Assembly: GCF_019303535.1 (NCBI RefSeq)
Contig: NZ_JACCIU010000001.1
Coordinates: forward strand, 806,001 to 870,000
Source of the DNA: Lactobacillus sp. Sy-1
Lineage (GTDB): Bacteria > Bacillota > Bacilli > Lactobacillales > Lactobacillaceae
Reading direction: 5' to 3'
DNA length: 64,000 nt
In this document: one piece after another, positions 18,148 through 29,627 of the stretch
Layout: every line of letters starts with the position of its first letter
Position numbering within the stretch: position 1 is the first letter of the stretch
Notes under the pieces: model-generated
What the model was told of the DNA's origin: nothing
Database searches by the model: none
The model's input: the letters and a program-made list of their open reading frames with translations, nothing else
Made by a program: the position numbers and the translations under genes

Positions 18148-20217
18148 ATGGCGAGTCATATTAAGAAGGTTAGAAACGGGAATCGATTCCTAAACTCACG
18201 AATAGGTTTCTTTATCCTGGTATTGTTTTTATTCTGGGCAAAGACTTATTTTGCATACCAGGCAGAATTTACTCTGGGTGCAAAGGGCGCCCTTCAACAA
18301 TTTTTATTAGTGGTAAATCCACTACCTGCCGGGATTCTATTGTTTGGAATTGCATTATACTTTAGGGGAAGGTTAGCCTATTGGCTGATGCTGATTATGG
18401 ATTTAATTCAATCCATTTGGTTGTTTGCCAATATCGTTTACTACCGTGAATTTTCAGATTTTTTGACGTTTGGGATTATTAAGGGTTCCGGAGATGTTCA
18501 AAATAACCTGGGAAAAAGTTTAGCTGAAATTATTCATCCAATCGACTTTGTGGTTTTTTTAGATGTGATTGTTTTAATAATTTTACTATCATTTAAAATT
18601 ATTAAAATTGATAAACGGCCGTTTAAGATTCGGAATGCATTTGCAATTACGGTGCTTTCCTTTTTATTAATGTTTGGTGAATACAGCATTGCTAATGCTG
18701 ATCGTTCGGGCTTATTAACCCGTTCGTTTGATAATAATTACATTGTGAAGTATTTAGGGATGAATGAGTACGCAGCTTTTAACGCTTACCAGACTCATAA
18801 GGAAAGCCAAACCCGTTCTAAAGCCAAGCCGAGCGACTTAGATAGTGTGTTGAGGTACCTAAAGCATAACCGGGCTAAGGCTAATATTAATTACTTTGGG
18901 AAGGAAAAGGGGAAGAATGTATTCATTATTCACCTAGAGAGTTTCCAACAGTTCTTGATTGATTATAAGGTTGATGGTAAGGAAGTTACGCCGAACCTAA
19001 ATAAGTTCTACCATGGTGATCATACAATTTCATTTGATAATTTCTATCATCAAGTTGCACAGGGAAAGACTTCTGATGCTGAAATGATGCTAGAAAACTC
19101 TTTGTTTGGACTACCACAGGGTTCTGCAATGGTAACCTATGGGACCCAAAATACGTTCCAAGCAGCTCCTGCAATATTAGCTCAACGTGGCTATACAACT
19201 GCTGCAATGCACGGGGATGTTCCAAGTTTTTGGAATCGTGAAAACACTTATAAGTCGTGGGGTTATCAGTACTTCTTTGACTCCAATTACTTTAAGGAAA
19301 AACCATCTTATAGCGTAGGCTATGGGTTAAAGGATAAGATTTTCTTTAAGGATGCTGCTAATTATATTCAGCAGTTACCACAACCATTCTATGCAAAGTT
19401 AATTACCTTAACTAACCACTACCCATACATTCTAGATAAGCAAAATCAAAGTTTCCCAGCTACTAAAACTGGCGATAATACCGTTGACCCATATGTTCAG
19501 ACTGCTCATTACTTAGACCAAGCATTTGGTGAGTTTATGAATTATTTACAGAAAACTGGATTATTAAAGAATAGTATTGTGGTTGCATATGGTGATCATT
19601 ATGGAATCTCTAACAACCACCGGCCAGCAATCGCACAACTATTACACAAGAAGAGTGTCAATAGCTATGATTTGGCTCAATTCCAAAAGGTACCATTCAT
19701 GATCTATGGAGATAATCTGACTGGTAAAATTGATCATACCTATGGTGGGGAAATAGACGTATTGCCAACAATTCTGCACTTGTTAGGAATTAAAGATAAC
19801 AATACGATTCAATTTGGGCAGGACTTATTATCTAATAAACGCAAACAAATTGTTGCTTTTAGGGATGGTGATTTTGTTACGCCAACTTATACCGTTGTGG
19901 GTGGGTCTGTTTACCTTACTAAGACTGGTAAGAAGATTACCCCAAATGCAAAACAACAAAAGAAAATTAATGCTGAGCAAAAACATGTTAATACTGAGTT
20001 ATCATTATCTGATCGGGTTATTCAAGGAGACCTATTACGGTTCTATACCTTAAAGAACTTTAAGAAGGTTGATCGGAGTGATTATAACTACAAACCAAGT
20101 TCTGGATTAACTAGTTTGAAGGAAAGAAACAATAAAGAACATACTAGTTTAATGGATGAAAATGGCGGTAAATCAACAATGAATGACTATGTCACTGATG
20201 CTCCAGAACTAAAATAG
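18148..20217 (+). CDS. ltaS: Lipoteichoic acid synthase
   Basis: Membrane-anchored extracellular sulfatase-fold enzyme that polymerises glycerol phosphate from phosphatidylglycerol. 689 residues: five N-terminal helices (to about residue 180), a signal-peptidase-like SIANADRSG site after them, then the catalytic domain. FIIHLESFQQF has the metal-ligand Glu, GKTSDAEMM has the nucleophile Thr308, and AYGDHYGIS has the metal-binding Asp-His. A long charged C-terminal tail follows. GTGGGGGC precedes the ATG. Last gene of the LTA block. Confidence 0.95.
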   Translation: MASHIKKVRNGNRFLNSRIGFFILVLFLFWAKTYFAYQAEFTLGAKGALQQFLLVVNPLPAGILLFGIALYFRGRLAYWLMLIMDLIQSIWLFANIVYYREFSDFLTFGIIKGSGDVQNNLGKSLAEIIHPIDFVVFLDVIVLIILLSFKIIKIDKRPFKIRNAFAITVLSFLLMFGEYSIANADRSGLLTRSFDNNYIVKYLGMNEYAAFNAYQTHKESQTRSKAKPSDLDSVLRYLKHNRAKANINYFGKEKGKNVFIIHLESFQQFLIDYKVDGKEVTPNLNKFYHGDHTISFDNFYHQVAQGKTSDAEMMLENSLFGLPQGSAMVTYGTQNTFQAAPAILAQRGYTTAAMHGDVPSFWNRENTYKSWGYQYFFDSNYFKEKPSYSVGYGLKDKIFFKDAANYIQQLPQPFYAKLITLTNHYPYILDKQNQSFPATKTGDNTVDPYVQTAHYLDQAFGEFMNYLQKTGLLKNSIVVAYGDHYGISNNHRPAIAQLLHKKSVNSYDLAQFQKVPFMIYGDNLTGKIDHTYGGEIDVLPTILHLLGIKDNNTIQFGQDLLSNKRKQIVAFRDGDFVTPTYTVVGGSVYLTKTGKKITPNAKQQKKINAEQKHVNTELSLSDRVIQGDLLRFYTLKNFKKVDRSDYNYKPSSGLTSLKERNNKEHTSLMDENGGKSTMNDYVTDAPELK

Positions 20218-20267
20218 CAAAAAAATTTAAAAAAGTAGTTGTCATTTTAAATATATTAGTGTAATAT

Positions 20268-20316
20268 AAGAATCATCGTTTTGATAAGTTATCAATTCGG
20301 TGGTTCTTATTTTGTT
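20268..20316 (+). terminator. Terminator of ltaS
   Basis: AAGAATCATCG pairs with CGGTGGTTCTT (two wobbles), with an inner TTGATAAGTTATCAA hairpin, followed by ATTTTGTTT. The T run is imperfect. Confidence 0.65.
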
Positions 20317-20344
20317 TAACAACTTAATTAATTTAAAAAAGTTG

Positions 20345-20373
20345 TTGACAAAGATTTGATCGTTTGATATTAT
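20345..20373 (+). promoter_or_regulatory. rRNA promoter P1
   Basis: Perfect -35 TTGACA (20345-20350), 17-base spacer ending in TGA, -10 TATTAT (20368-20373): an extended -10 element. Confidence 0.88.
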
Positions 20374-20440
20374 ATTAAACGTTGTCAAATAAACAACTCA
20401 TCAGCTCTTCAGCTGATTGAAAAAATTTCTTAAAAAAGAC

Positions 20441-20468
20441 TTGACAAATAAAATCAGCCTGATATAAT
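20441..20468 (+). promoter_or_regulatory. rRNA promoter P2
   Basis: TTGACA (20441-20446) and TATAAT (20463-20468) with 16-base spacing and a TG extension; both hexamers match consensus fully. It is the stronger-looking of the two. Confidence 0.92.
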
Positions 20469-20511
20469 TAAGAGGTTGTTGTTATGAACGACGCATTCAA
20501 GTAGATCTTTG

Positions 20512-20532
20512 AAAACTGAACAAAATTATGAC
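20512..20532 (+). other. Left arm of 16S precursor processing stem
   Basis: AAAACTGAACAAAATTATGAC can pair over 21 bases, with two G-U wobbles, with 22247-22267 downstream of 16S. This is the expected RNase III processing stem. It overlaps the boxA-like element. Confidence 0.8.
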
Positions 20533-20643
20533 AAAAATGTGTAAGGAACTTCATAATTAATATGAAGTACAAAAATCTTATGCGAAGTCAATTCGCTTAA
20601 AAGTAACAATATTTAAAGAAGAGCTAACGTTGAGCTTTTCATC

Positions 20644-22226
<1,583 letters not shown>

Positions 22227-22246
22227 ATAATTCGGAACCTTATGCA

Positions 22247-22267
22247 GTCATAGTTTTGTTTAGTTTT
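22247..22267 (+). other. Right arm of 16S precursor processing stem
   Basis: Complementary (two wobbles) to 20512-20532. A second short hairpin, GTTTTGAGAG / CTCTCAAAC, follows immediately. Confidence 0.8.
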
Positions 22268-22307
22268 GAGAGGTCTACTCTCAAACTATTGGAACCACGC
22301 TTCTTTT

Positions 22308-22381
22308 GGGCCTATAGCTCAGTTGGTGAGAGCGCACGCCTGATAAGCGTGAGGTCGATGGTTCGAGTCCATTTAGGCCCA
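22308..22381 (+). tRNA. tRNA-Ile(GAT), 16S-23S spacer
   Basis: Cloverleaf with GGGCCTA/TAGGCCC acceptor, anticodon loop CTGATAA and discriminator A. No encoded CCA. Identical to the copy at 26961-27034. It is the tRNA expected to be sensed by the ileS T-box. Confidence 0.96.
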
Positions 22382-22416
22382 TTATTAATCAAATTATTGG
22401 TTAGTTTAAATGGTAT

Positions 22417-22489
22417 GGGGAATTAGCTCAGCTGGGAGAGCACCTGCTTTGCAAGCAGGAGGTCAGCGGTTCGATCCCGCTATTCTCCA
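22417..22489 (+). tRNA. tRNA-Ala(TGC), 16S-23S spacer
   Basis: GGGGAAT/ATTCTCC acceptor, anticodon loop TTTGCAA, discriminator A, no encoded CCA. The Ile-Ala spacer pair is the classic arrangement. The 173 bases from here to 23S hold a second boxA-like element (CTTTGAAAACT, 22515-22525) and the 23S processing arm. Confidence 0.96.
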
Positions 22490-22520
22490 TTGGCACATTC
22501 GTGTCAAACTTGGTTCTTTG

Positions 22521-22539
22521 AAAACTAGATAATATTTTA
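22521..22539 (+). other. Left arm of 23S precursor processing stem
   Basis: AAAACTAGATAATATTTTA is perfectly complementary over 19 bases to 25601-25619, bracketing 23S rRNA. RNase III substrate by analogy with other bacteria. Confidence 0.85.
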
Positions 22540-22662
22540 ATTTTTCCAAATTATTGAATTGTATTAAATACAATTTCAACCGAGAACACCGCGTTATTTT
22601 GAGTTTTTTATATTAGTTTATTCGTATTTACTCAATTAACCAAATACCACTTCGTGGTAATA

Positions 22663-25577
<2,915 letters not shown>

Positions 25578-25600
25578 GTAAGGTAGTTCTCACGGAAGAA

Positions 25601-25619
25601 TAAAATATTATCTAGTTTT
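25601..25619 (+). other. Right arm of 23S precursor processing stem
   Basis: Perfect 19-base complement of 22521-22539. A short GAGAAC-GAA-GTTCTC hairpin follows before 5S. Confidence 0.85.
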
Positions 25620-25648
25620 GAGAGAACGAAGTTCTCACAGTTAAATAG

Positions 25649-25765
25649 TGTGGTGATGATGGCCAAAAGGATACACCTGTTCCCATGTCGAACACAGAAG
25701 TTAAGCTTTTGAACGTCGAAAGTAGTTGGGGGATCGCCCCCTGCAAGGATAGGACGTTGCCACGC
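25649..25765 (+). rRNA. rrf: 5S ribosomal RNA
   Basis: About 117 bases, TGTGGTGATGATGGCC to GTTGCCACGC, with the loop B/C segment CCCATGTCGAACACAGAAG. Terminal stem pairs TGTGGT with GCCACG. Confidence 0.95.
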
Positions 25766-25770
25766 ATTAT

Positions 25771-25843
25771 GGAGGATTAGCTCAGTTGGGAGAGCATCTG
25801 CCTTACAAGCAGGAGGTCACAGGTTCGAGCCCTGTATCCTCCA
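25771..25843 (+). tRNA. tRNA-Val(TAC)
   Basis: Acceptor GGAGGAT/ATCCTCC, anticodon loop CTTACAA, discriminator A, no encoded CCA. First gene of the 18-tRNA array, only five bases after 5S. Confidence 0.95.
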
Positions 25844-25901
25844 TTCATGAAAATTATCATGTTTGGTTTTTAGTTTTTTAAATATTTTTAATGGCTTTTA
25901 T

Positions 25902-25974
25902 GCCGACTTAGCTCAGTTGGCAGAGCATCTGTCTTGTAAACAGGGGGTCGGAGGTTCGAATCCTCTAGTCGGCA
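25902..25974 (+). tRNA. tRNA-Thr(TGT)
   Basis: Acceptor GCCGACT/AGTCGGC, anticodon loop CTTGTAA, discriminator A, no encoded CCA. Confidence 0.95.
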
Positions 25975-25979
25975 TTGCT

Positions 25980-26051
25980 GCGGAAGTAGTTCAGTGGTAG
26001 AACATCACCTTGCCATGGTGGGGGTCGCGGGTTCGAATCCCGTCTTCCGCT
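25980..26051 (+). tRNA. tRNA-Gly(GCC)
   Basis: Acceptor GCGGAAG/CTTCCGC, anticodon GCC, discriminator T as usual for Gly, no encoded CCA. Five bases after tRNA-Thr. Confidence 0.95.
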
Positions 26052-26069
26052 TTGCCAATTCATTATTAT

Positions 26070-26155
26070 GCCGGGGTGGCGGAATTGGCAGACGCACAGG
26101 ACTTAAAATCCTGCGGTTAGTGATAACCGTACCGGTTCGATCCCGGTCCTCGGCA
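26070..26155 (+). tRNA. tRNA-Leu(TAA)
   Basis: Class II tRNA of 86 bases with a long variable arm (GCGGTTAGTGATAACCGT). Acceptor GCCGGGG/TCCTCGGC region, anticodon loop CTTAAAA, discriminator A, no encoded CCA. Confidence 0.94.
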
Positions 26156-26160
26156 CTTTT

Positions 26161-26234
26161 GCACCCATAGCGCAACTGGATAGAGTGTCTGACTACGAAT
26201 CAGAAGGTTGTAGGTTCGACTCCTACTGGGTGCA
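26161..26234 (+). tRNA. tRNA-Arg(ACG)
   Basis: Acceptor GCACCCA/TGGGTGC, anticodon loop CTACGAA. A34 is the substrate for TadA deamination to inosine. Discriminator A, no encoded CCA. Confidence 0.95.
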
Positions 26235-26240
26235 TATTTT

Positions 26241-26314
26241 CGGGAAGTAGCTCAGCTTGGTAGAGCACTTGGTTTGGGACCAAGGGGTCGCAGGTTCGAA
26301 TCCTGTCTTCCCGA
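26241..26314 (+). tRNA. tRNA-Pro(TGG)
   Basis: Acceptor CGGGAAG/CTTCCCG, anticodon loop TTTGGGA, discriminator A, no encoded CCA. Confidence 0.95.
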
Positions 26315-26346
26315 TTAAATAAAATTCAATAGTTTTATTTATAGAT

Positions 26347-26420
26347 CGCGGTGTAGCTCAGCTGGCTAGAGCGTCCGGTTCATACCCGGGAGGTCGAGGG
26401 TTCGATTCCCCCTGCCGCGA
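26347..26420 (+). tRNA. tRNA-Met(CAT), elongator
   Basis: Anticodon loop TTCATAC; the body closely follows Bacillus elongator tRNA-Met. The acceptor CGCGGTG/TGCCGCG ends in two adjacent G-U wobbles, and the T stem GAGGG/CCCCC contains an A-C mismatch. Discriminator A, no encoded CCA. Confidence 0.85.
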
Positions 26421-26429
26421 TAGTGACTT

Positions 26430-26503
26430 GGACCTTTAGCTCAGTTGGTTAGAGCCGACGGCTCATAACCGTCTGGTCGTAGGTTCGAGTCCTACAAGGT
26501 CCA
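26430..26503 (+). tRNA. tRNA-Ile2(CAT), lysidine type (probable)
   Basis: Acceptor GGACCTT/AAGGTCC, anticodon loop CTCATAA. The body, GGACCTTTAGCTCAGTTGG, and its position between tRNA-Met and tRNA-Ser match the Bacillus tRNA-Ile2 whose C34 is changed to lysidine by TilS. An elongator Met identity is the alternative. No encoded CCA. Confidence 0.75.
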
Positions 26504-26530
26504 TTAAAGACCTTTAATTTATTTTAATAT

Positions 26531-26618
26531 GGAGGATTACCCAAGTGGCTGAAGGGGGCGGTCTTGAAAACCGCTAGGCGTGTCAAAGCGCGCGAGGGTT
26601 CGAATCCCTCATCCTCCT
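26531..26618 (+). tRNA. tRNA-Ser(TGA)
   Basis: Class II tRNA of 88 bases. Acceptor GGAGGAT/ATCCTCC, anticodon loop CTTGAAA. The discriminator is T, where bacterial Ser tRNAs normally have G. No encoded CCA. Confidence 0.92.
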
Positions 26619-26627
26619 TTTAATTAT

Positions 26628-26701
<74 letters not shown>

Positions 26702-26705
26702 TTAT

Positions 26706-26779
26706 GGTCCGTTGGTCCAGTTGGTTATGACGCCGCCCTGTCACGGCGGAGATCACGAGTTCGAGTCTCGTACGGACCG
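26706..26779 (+). tRNA. tRNA-Asp(GTC), copy 1
   Basis: Acceptor GGTCCGT/ACGGACC, anticodon loop CTGTCAC, discriminator G. No encoded CCA. Four bases after tRNA-fMet, inside the 158-bp duplication. Confidence 0.96.
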
Positions 26780-26787
26780 TTCCATAT

Positions 26788-26860
26788 GGCTCGGTAGCTC
26801 AGTTGGTAGAGCAACGGATTGAAGCTCCGTGTGTCGGCAGTTCGATTCTGTCCCGCGCCA
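26788..26860 (+). tRNA. tRNA-Phe(GAA), acceptor-stem mismatch
   Basis: Anticodon GAA in loop TTGAAGC. The acceptor GGCTCGG against CCGCGCC leaves an unpaired T4-C69, where homologues have a T-A pair (CCGAGCC). Otherwise regular; discriminator A, no encoded CCA. The only Phe tRNA in the window. Confidence 0.9.
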
Positions 26861-26883
26861 TTTACAATTTAATACCATATTAT

Positions 26884-26954
26884 GCGGGTATAGTTTAGTG
26901 GTAAAACCATAGCCTTCCAAGCTATTGTCGCGAGTTCGATTCTCGTTACCCGCT
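26884..26954 (+). tRNA. tRNA-Gly(TCC)
   Basis: Acceptor GCGGGTA/TACCCGC, anticodon loop CTTCCAA, discriminator T, no encoded CCA. Confidence 0.95.
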
Positions 26955-26960
26955 TTATAT

Positions 26961-27034
26961 GGGCCTATAGCTCAGTTGGTGAGAGCGCACGCCTGATAAG
27001 CGTGAGGTCGATGGTTCGAGTCCATTTAGGCCCA
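26961..27034 (+). tRNA. tRNA-Ile(GAT), array copy
   Basis: Identical over its full length to the spacer copy at 22308-22381; the flanks differ. No encoded CCA. Confidence 0.96.
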
Positions 27035-27037
27035 TAT

Positions 27038-27125
27038 GGAGAAGTACTCAAGTGGCTGAAGAGGTGCCCCTGCTAAGGGTATAGGTCGCGCAAGCGGCGC
27101 GAGAGTTCGAATCTCTCCTTCTCCA
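27038..27125 (+). tRNA. tRNA-Ser(GCT)
   Basis: Class II tRNA of 88 bases. Acceptor GGAGAAG/CTTCTCC, anticodon loop CTGCTAA, discriminator A rather than the usual G. Starts three bases after tRNA-Ile. No encoded CCA. Confidence 0.93.
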
Positions 27126-27134
27126 TTTTTATAT

Positions 27135-27206
27135 GACCCGTTGGTCAAGTGGTTAAGACACTGCCCTTTCACGGCAGTAACATGGGTTCGAATCCCGTAC
27201 GGGTCA
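27135..27206 (+). tRNA. tRNA-Glu(TTC)
   Basis: Acceptor GACCCGT/ACGGGTC, anticodon loop CTTTCAC, discriminator A, no encoded CCA. U34 would be a substrate of MnmA, encoded at 54745 in this window. Confidence 0.95.
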
Positions 27207-27237
27207 TACTAATTTCGAATTAATAATAACATATTAT

Positions 27238-27311
<74 letters not shown>

Positions 27312-27315
27312 TTAT

Positions 27316-27389
27316 GGTCCGTTGGTCCAGTTGGTTATGACGCCGCCCTGTCACGGCGGAGATCACGAGTTCGAGTCTCGTACGGACCG
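27316..27389 (+). tRNA. tRNA-Asp(GTC), copy 2
   Basis: Identical to 26706-26779. Last gene of the array; the terminator begins four bases later. Confidence 0.96.
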
Positions 27390-27392
27390 TCA

Positions 27393-27442
27393 TAGTATAA
27401 TAAAAGAGGATGTCTCAATTGACATCCTCTTTTATTATACTA
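27393..27442. terminator. Bidirectional terminator at the end of the tRNA array
   Basis: Perfect 22-bp inverted repeat with a TCAATT loop. The T-rich strand serves the tRNA array; the opposite strand serves the convergent gene, whose TAG stop (27440-27442) is the outermost part of the stem. Confidence 0.93.
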
Positions 27443-27931
27443 TTTAAAGAATTTGTAGATTGTTTCAAAGTAATTAGTTTCGATTTGATCATTTAAATCA
27501 AACAGATTATTTGCTGACTTACTACGATACCAATCCGCAATCTTAACGTTATCATTCCAAGTAGTCAAAATTACACGTTTAGAAAGCTTATTTGCAATGT
27601 TAAGAGAATAAATTGAACTCATTCCATCAGGAAGAGACTCATTACTGATGATACTATTAATTTTAGCATCTAAAACCTTTTGTTGATTGCTATCTAAATC
27701 TAACGTAATATAACTAATGCTTTTTCCCCATTGGTCAGTTCCAAAGTGATTTAGAACTGAATATCCGATTGGGCTTTCAAAAATTGTTGGTTTATCAGAC
27801 AAATCAACGATTTCAAAACTATCAGAATTAGTAACTGAGTTATATAAGTATAATTTCCTTTCAGGATGCTTTTCAATTATTTTAGATAGGTATGACTCAC
27901 TACCAAAAGTAACATAAATATTAGATATCAT
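27440..27931 (-). CDS. TRAP/HmoB-like protein of the antibiotic biosynthesis monooxygenase fold
   Basis: 163-residue protein. Its layout (short N-terminal subdomain with YVTFGSESYL, FESPIGYSVLNHFG near residue 50, then an ABM-like half with SNESLPDGMSSIYSLN, ILTTWNDNVKIADWYRS and a closing YFETIYKFF) resembles the S. aureus TRAP / B. subtilis HmoB family, some members of which degrade haem. The match is by eye and is remote. A conserved Trp-rich W-x-D stretch is present. AGGAGG precedes the ATG. Transcribed alone, with a terminator stem that contains the stop codon. Confidence 0.6.
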   Translation of the reverse strand: MISNIYVTFGSESYLSKIIEKHPERKLYLYNSVTNSDSFEIVDLSDKPTIFESPIGYSVLNHFGTDQWGKSISYITLDLDSNQQKVLDAKINSIISNESLPDGMSSIYSLNIANKLSKRVILTTWNDNVKIADWYRSKSANNLFDLNDQIETNYFETIYKFFK

Positions 27932-28006
27932 TTTAACTCCTCCTTTTCATATATTATACTAGTAAATGAGTAAATAAAAAAACATAAGCAAAGGGGTATC
28001 ATAATT

Positions 28007-28744
28007 ATGAAGGTTAAAGTATTAGGATTTTATGGTGGTTACCCAAGCAATGGAATTGGAACTAGTAGTTATTTAATCCAAAGTGGTGATTTTAATTTAC
28101 TACTAGACTGTGGAAGCAACGCTTTAAACGAACTTCAGGAAACCATTGATCCGCTTGAATTAAATGCTGTAATTCTTTCTCACTACCATCATGATCATAC
28201 GGCTGATGTTGGGGTGTTACAGTATTACTGGCAATTAAATCCAGAGGGACGAAAAGAACCATTACTACCGATTTATGGGAATACTGAGGATCCGATTAAT
28301 TTTGCTACTTTAAATTGGCCAAACGCAACTGTTGGAAAACCCTATAGTGATTTGCAACCGCTTGAAATTGGGCCATTTAGGATTGAATTTATGCGGACGC
28401 ACCATCCGGTCCCAGCATTTGCAATGCGGATTACTGATGAAAATGGTAAGGTACTAGTGTTTACAGCTGATACTAGTTATTTCGACCAATTAATTCCATT
28501 TTCAAAGAATGCTGACCTACTAATTACAGATACAAACTTCTTTGCCGATAAGAAGGGATTGAAGTGGCATATGACATCTGAAGAATCTGGGCAGCTAGCA
28601 AAAGAGGCCCACGTTAAAAAATTGTTACTGAGTCATCTACCACAAAAGGGCGATTTAGATCAATTAATAGTGGAAGCAAAATTGCAGGTAGACTCTAATT
28701 GTCAAGTTGATTGCGCAATGCAAAATCAAGTTATTATTTTATAA
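28007..28744 (+). CDS. Metallo-beta-lactamase fold hydrolase (YhfI-like)
   Basis: 245 residues. The metal site HYHHDHTAD (HxHxDH, near residue 60), THHPVPAFAMRI near 130 with a further ligand His, and FTADTSYF near 150 with the bridging Asp place it in the RNase Z/YhfI branch of MBL proteins. It lacks the long exosite arm of RNase Z, so tRNA 3' processing is not indicated. The substrate is unknown. AAGGGG precedes the ATG. It sits upstream of mecA, where spx is found in several relatives. Confidence 0.85.
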   Translation: MKVKVLGFYGGYPSNGIGTSSYLIQSGDFNLLLDCGSNALNELQETIDPLELNAVILSHYHHDHTADVGVLQYYWQLNPEGRKEPLLPIYGNTEDPINFATLNWPNATVGKPYSDLQPLEIGPFRIEFMRTHHPVPAFAMRITDENGKVLVFTADTSYFDQLIPFSKNADLLITDTNFFADKKGLKWHMTSEESGQLAKEAHVKKLLLSHLPQKGDLDQLIVEAKLQVDSNCQVDCAMQNQVIIL

Positions 28745-28827
28745 ATAAACTAGGCTAATGGCTTTTAATTTAAGTTCAATGTGAGATAATAGGTTATAAT
28801 ATTACTACGTTAAGGAGGTGCTCATCT

Positions 28828-29550
28828 ATGGAGATGGATAGAATTAATGATAATACCATCAGAGTTTTAATTAACAATGATGATTTAAGTGCTCATGGAA
28901 TTACTGTTTTAGACTTATTAGGTGACCATAAGCAAATTGAGGAATTTTTCTATAGCATTCTAGATGAAATCGATACTGATCATCAATTTCAAGGTGATAA
29001 TGAGGCACTAACGTTCCAGGTATTGCCAAACAAGAACGGACTCGAACTATTTATTAGTAAGGCCGATCCTGATGACCCAGAGAAAACCCAACAAACTAAT
29101 GATACTGTTACTGATTACATTAAAAATCAACTTAAGAATAAGGATATCGATGTTAGTGATATTCCTAATATTTTTGAAAATGATGACGATGAATCTACAG
29201 GAGATAACCATAACCAAGGTGACTCTGTAGTTCAAGGTACTAATAATACTGCTTATGACGATTTGATTGTTGAATTTAATTCATTTGAAGATTTCATATC
29301 CCTTTCCAAACGTTTGAGAATTGAAAGTGGTTCTTCCAACCTGTACCTATATGATGGGAAGTACTATTTGGAAATAATGTTTTTCCGCAATTTAGACGGA
29401 TCTACTGATGATTTAATTGAAAATAACAAGGCATTAGCATTAGAGTTTGGTAACAAGACTAGCGTTACGACTGAAATTTTGAATGAATATGGCAAAAAAA
29501 TTATGGATACTAGTGCTTTAGAGTTAGCTAGATACTACTTTAAAGATTAG
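28828..29550 (+). CDS. mecA: Adaptor protein MecA
   Basis: 240 residues. MecA delivers substrates to ClpC-ClpP and regulates competence and stress factors. The N-terminal domain is recognisable (MEMDRINDNTIRVLINNDDL, LLGDHKQIEEFFYSILDEID) and is joined by an acidic linker (about residues 80-140) to the C-terminal ClpC-binding domain (EFNSFEDFISLSKRL, GKYYLEIMF). AAGGAGGTG precedes the ATG. A terminator follows, so it is separate from coiA. Confidence 0.95.
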   Translation: MEMDRINDNTIRVLINNDDLSAHGITVLDLLGDHKQIEEFFYSILDEIDTDHQFQGDNEALTFQVLPNKNGLELFISKADPDDPEKTQQTNDTVTDYIKNQLKNKDIDVSDIPNIFENDDDESTGDNHNQGDSVVQGTNNTAYDDLIVEFNSFEDFISLSKRLRIESGSSNLYLYDGKYYLEIMFFRNLDGSTDDLIENNKALALEFGNKTSVTTEILNEYGKKIMDTSALELARYYFKD

Positions 29551-29563
29551 GCTAAGCAATTTA

Positions 29564-29594
29564 AGAGCCCTGAGGAAAATCTCAGGGCTTTTTT
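29564..29594 (+). terminator. Terminator of mecA
   Basis: AGCCCTGAG-GAAAAT-CTCAGGGCT followed by six T. Confidence 0.92.
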
Positions 29595-29627
29595 CGTACC
29601 TTATTTTAATAGGGGGGCGATAAATCA

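Larger units (their letters stand above)
20218..20643 (+). other. rRNA operon leader region (no protein gene)
   Basis: About 425 bases without an ORF of interest. In order: terminator of the LTA block, P1 and P2 promoters, a small hairpin (ATCAGCT-CTTC-AGCTGAT, 20400-20417) between them, a boxA-like antitermination sequence (CTTTGAAAACT, 20507-20517) and the left arm of the 16S processing stem. Confidence 0.85.
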
